Below, in pieces: positions 13,934 to 15,616 of a stretch of DNA of 15,616 nt (position 1 is the first letter of the stretch; each line of letters begins with the position of its first letter). The position numbers and the translations under genes were made by a program. The DNA is from JADJNW01 sp964596135. Its GTDB lineage: Bacteria > Bacteroidota > Bacteroidia > Chitinophagales > Saprospiraceae. Under the pieces are notes generated by a model that worked only from the letters and a program-made list of their open reading frames with translations, did no database searches and was not told the origin of the DNA. The stretch lies in the NCBI GenBank assembly GCA_964596135.1, contig CAZQTF010000077.1, positions 1-15,616 on the forward strand, read 5' to 3'.

Positions 13934-13966
13934 GTCGTCTAATTTTGGATATGTTAGAAGGATTTG

Positions 13967-13974
13967 CAAATATA
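13967..13974 (-). promoter_or_regulatory. -7 element for the small secreted protein gene
   Basis: On the minus strand TATATTTG matches TAnnTTTG exactly and is the same octamer as in the promoter at 2571-2578. The expected leader is about 27 bases. The upstream region is very AT-rich and has no clear TTTG at the usual distance. The element lies just upstream of the alternative ATG at 13969, which a start of transcription near 13960 would exclude. Confidence 0.45.
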
Positions 13975-14086
13975 ATTAAGTTTTACTAATATTAAATTTT
14001 AAATTATAGAATTAGTTGGGCGATGCGAGATTAAGCGAAATTAGGGTTTTCCAGGGAAGCAATGTATGTTTTGTACTATCCCAATA

Positions 14087-14124
14087 GAGAAACGCAGGAT
14101 TTTTTGCTTTATTATGCGTTTCTC
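14087..14124. terminator. 10-bp perfect hairpin overlapping the NUDIX stop codon
   Basis: GAGAAACGCA (14087-14096) pairs perfectly with TGCGTTTCTC (14115-14124) around an 18-base loop. The right arm includes two bases of the NUDIX stop codon (TCA at 14123-14125 on the plus strand). On the plus strand AGGATTTTT follows, giving a partial terminator; on the minus strand no T-run follows. CAGGATTTTT occurs twice, in the loop side and after the stem. Confidence 0.5.
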
Positions 14125-14755
14125 AGGATTTTTGTTGCGAAATTTTAACCAATACTTCCCGGATATTGGAATACATTATCGGCTTGCCCGATAAAAATGT
14201 TGTTACGTCCTGCCAGACAGCTTTTTCGATGCCTTCGTCGGTTTGAGGTGTCAGTATATTTTCAGCAGTTTGCATAATAAACCAGTGAGTGCATTTCAGA
14301 ATACGCTGTTTCCCTTCACGGTAAGCATGGTAAGTTTCTGCTAACTGTGCCTTTAATTCCAATTGCTGCAAGCCTGTTTCTTCCTGTACTTCGCGCAAGG
14401 CAGCGGCTTCAATACTTTCTCCCGGATCAATCTTTCCTTTAGGCAAATCCCAGAATCCCCGCCGAAAAATCAGCAAGACCTTGCCCTCAAGATTAAAAAC
14501 CACTCCGCCCGCGGCTTCTATCAGCTTGTACTGTGCGACAAAATCTGCCCACAGCTGCTGCAAATCATCGGAATAAAGCATTACCGAATCGAAACGCTTT
14601 CCTTTCTCCAGCATATCAATATAATTGAACAAGAATTTGGGTTTTCCCGGATAACGAGCTATCAAATAGCGATCGTTGCCGGTTTCGGAAGAAATTTCCG
14701 CCGTATCTGCCAGCACCAGCGGCGTATCATTGATGTAGATTTTGTACATTTGCAT
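14123..14755 (-). CDS. NUDIX hydrolase
   Basis: This 210-residue enzyme should hydrolyse a nucleoside diphosphate linked to another group. The Nudix box is complete: GKIDPGESIEAAALREVQEE from Gly107 (G-x5-E-x7-RE-x2-EE-x-G) with Glu113, Arg121, Glu122, Glu125 and Glu126, ending TGL. About 80 residues precede the Nudix fold (MYKIYINDTPLVLADTAE onward), a small extra domain found in related Bacteroidota proteins. The substrate cannot be told; ADP-sugar, dinucleotide polyphosphate and capped RNA are all possible for the family. The frame runs open to 14899, but that would overlap pyrE and add unrelated residues. ATGs at 14755 and 14749 are both plausible; the former has a GGA eight bases before it. 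It is divergent from pyrE across 75 bases, a pairing that may reflect nucleotide metabolism. Confidence 0.88.
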   Translation of the reverse strand: MQMYKIYINDTPLVLADTAEISSETGNDRYLIARYPGKPKFLFNYIDMLEKGKRFDSVMLYSDDLQQLWADFVAQYKLIEAAGGVVFNLEGKVLLIFRRGFWDLPKGKIDPGESIEAAALREVQEETGLQQLELKAQLAETYHAYREGKQRILKCTHWFIMQTAENILTPQTDEGIEKAVWQDVTTFLSGKPIMYSNIREVLVKISQQKS

Positions 14756-14812
14756 GCAAAATTCCGGATACCTGAATGTTGTATTTGCCTGCGACGGCAC
14801 GCTTTCAGCATT

Positions 14813-14820
14813 CAAAAATA
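14813..14820 (-). promoter_or_regulatory. Candidate -7 element for the NUDIX gene in the divergent gap
   Basis: On the minus strand TATTTTTG fits TAnnTTTG and would give a leader of about 50 bases. No good TTTG lies upstream. On the opposite strand TGTATTTG (14780-14787), one base off the consensus, could serve pyrE. Two overlapping promoters in 75 bases would compete. Confidence 0.3.
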
Positions 14821-14830
14821 AATAATAGGA

Positions 14831-15475
14831 ATGAATAATATTGAAAAAGAAATAGCACAACGCCTGTTGCAAATAAAAGCAATAAAACTGAGCCCACAAA
14901 AGCCATTTACCTGGGCATCGGGATTAAAATCGCCGATTTACTGCGACAATCGCCTGATTCCATCCTACCCGGAGATCAGAAAAGTTGTGCTGGAAGGCTT
15001 TATAAACAAAGCAAAGGTGTTTGAACCGTTTGATGTAGTAGCGGGCATAGCTACCGGTGGAATTCCCTACGGAACATTGCTGGCAGACCGGCTAAATCTT
15101 CCCTTTGTGTACGTACGCTCGAAAGCCAAAGAGCACGGTCACCAGAATCTGGTAGAAGGCGAATTGCCCACGGGCGCCCGCGTGCTGGTGATCGAAGACC
15201 TGATTTCGACCGGAGGCAGCAGCCTGAGTGCTGTCAAAGCTATCCGTACCAAAGGTGTCCACGTAGTTGGCGTGCTGGCGGTGTTTACATATGGATTTGA
15301 ACAGGCCACCGAATCATTTGCCGCCGCAAGCTGCCCGCTGGATACACTGACCAATTATACCGTTTTATTGGAAGAAGCATTAAAGACCCGTTATATTCAA
15401 TCGGAAGATTTGGAAACACTAAAAGAATGGCGTCAGAATCCGAAAGACTGGAGTGACAAGCACGCCGACCAATAA
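14831..15475 (+). CDS. pyrE: Orotate phosphoribosyltransferase
   Basis: This 214-residue enzyme converts orotate and PRPP into orotidine 5'-monophosphate, the fifth step of de novo pyrimidine synthesis, as a cytoplasmic dimer. The orotate-binding segment TWASGLKSPIYCDNR lies at residues 27-41. The mobile catalytic loop is RSKAKEHGHQNLVEG (96-110). The PRPP-binding signature VLVIEDLISTGGSS lies at 118-131 with the acidic pair Glu122-Asp123. Length and motif order are standard, so it is probably the functional housekeeping copy. The ATG at 14831 is close to the first conserved helix and is the natural start. It diverges from the NUDIX gene. No other pyr gene is in the window, in line with the scattered pyr genes of Bacteroidota. 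Confidence 0.97.
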   Translation: MNNIEKEIAQRLLQIKAIKLSPQKPFTWASGLKSPIYCDNRLIPSYPEIRKVVLEGFINKAKVFEPFDVVAGIATGGIPYGTLLADRLNLPFVYVRSKAKEHGHQNLVEGELPTGARVLVIEDLISTGGSSLSAVKAIRTKGVHVVGVLAVFTYGFEQATESFAAASCPLDTLTNYTVLLEEALKTRYIQSEDLETLKEWRQNPKDWSDKHADQ

Positions 15476-15616
15476 TCGCGAAAGATCACGTGAATAAAGC
15501 ATCGCCAAATCCGTGCAACATTAAATCAGTATTTCGCAATATATCATTGTGTCTGTTTTCAGCAAAATCGTGAAATAAAGGTAAGACGAATCTATACATT
15601 ACAACACTAATTATTT
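15476..15616. other. Gene-free right end of window
   Basis: No coding frame, RNA gene or terminator with a strong stem is visible in these 141 bases. A TCACGTGA palindrome lies at 15486-15493. The stretch becomes AT-rich toward the edge and is probably an intergenic region leading to a gene outside the window. Confidence 0.5.

Noticed and set aside
14756..14899. Long N-terminal extension of the NUDIX protein
   Set aside because: It would overlap the pyrE start on the other strand and adds aromatic-rich sequence unlike the conserved protein.
15482..15497. TCACGTGA palindrome as a possible parS site near parAB
   Set aside because: It matches only about 10 of 16 positions of the TGTTTCACGTGAAACA consensus, the outer arms do not fit, and a CACGTG core is expected a few times by chance in a window of this size.

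Overview
The window looks like chromosomal core sequence from a member of the Bacteroidota, probably of the Saprospiria/Chitinophagia/Cytophagia side. The pointers are these. Start codons sit behind A-rich leaders without clear Shine-Dalgarno sequences. Several intergenic gaps carry the Bacteroidota promoter element TAnnTTTG, once with a well-spaced upstream TTTG. There is a TonB-dependent receptor with an N-terminal CarbopepD-like domain, and a DUF5683 gene follows parB, an arrangement typical of this phylum. I see no IS elements, tRNA, rRNA or CRISPR array.

Layout. 1-2172 (minus): most of topA, cut by the left edge. 2400-2549 (minus): an easily missed 49-residue Lys/Cys-rich protein gene with a near-ideal promoter. 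2550-2907: a 358-base regulatory gap with a hairpin before the receptor gene. 2908-5448 (plus): outer-membrane TonB-dependent receptor. 5449-5550: a 21-bp inverted repeat. 5551-6540: a KAS III-like protein that keeps the catalytic Cys but lacks the usual His and Asn. 6654-8162: a complete acyl-CoA synthetase. 8356-8880: a DUF1573 lipoprotein, ending at a strong bidirectional terminator shared with a convergent flavin reductase (8956-9498, minus). 9672-10352: a UPF0173 metallo-hydrolase.

10587-13521 (plus) is a chromosome-segregation cluster: parA, parB, a DUF5683 envelope protein and an unrecognised two-helix membrane protein. It meets a small secreted protein on the minus strand (13529-13933) with only seven bases between the stop codons. 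A NUDIX hydrolase (minus) and pyrE (plus) then diverge from a 75-base gap. 15476-15616 has no recognisable gene.

Most genes are housekeeping: DNA topology, chromosome partition, pyrimidine synthesis and redox. The least explained parts are the small Lys/Cys-rich protein, the triad-deficient KAS III paralogue beside an acyl-CoA ligase, the intergenic inverted repeats, and the membrane protein at the end of the parAB cluster. I did not find a convincing new multi-gene defence or mobile system.
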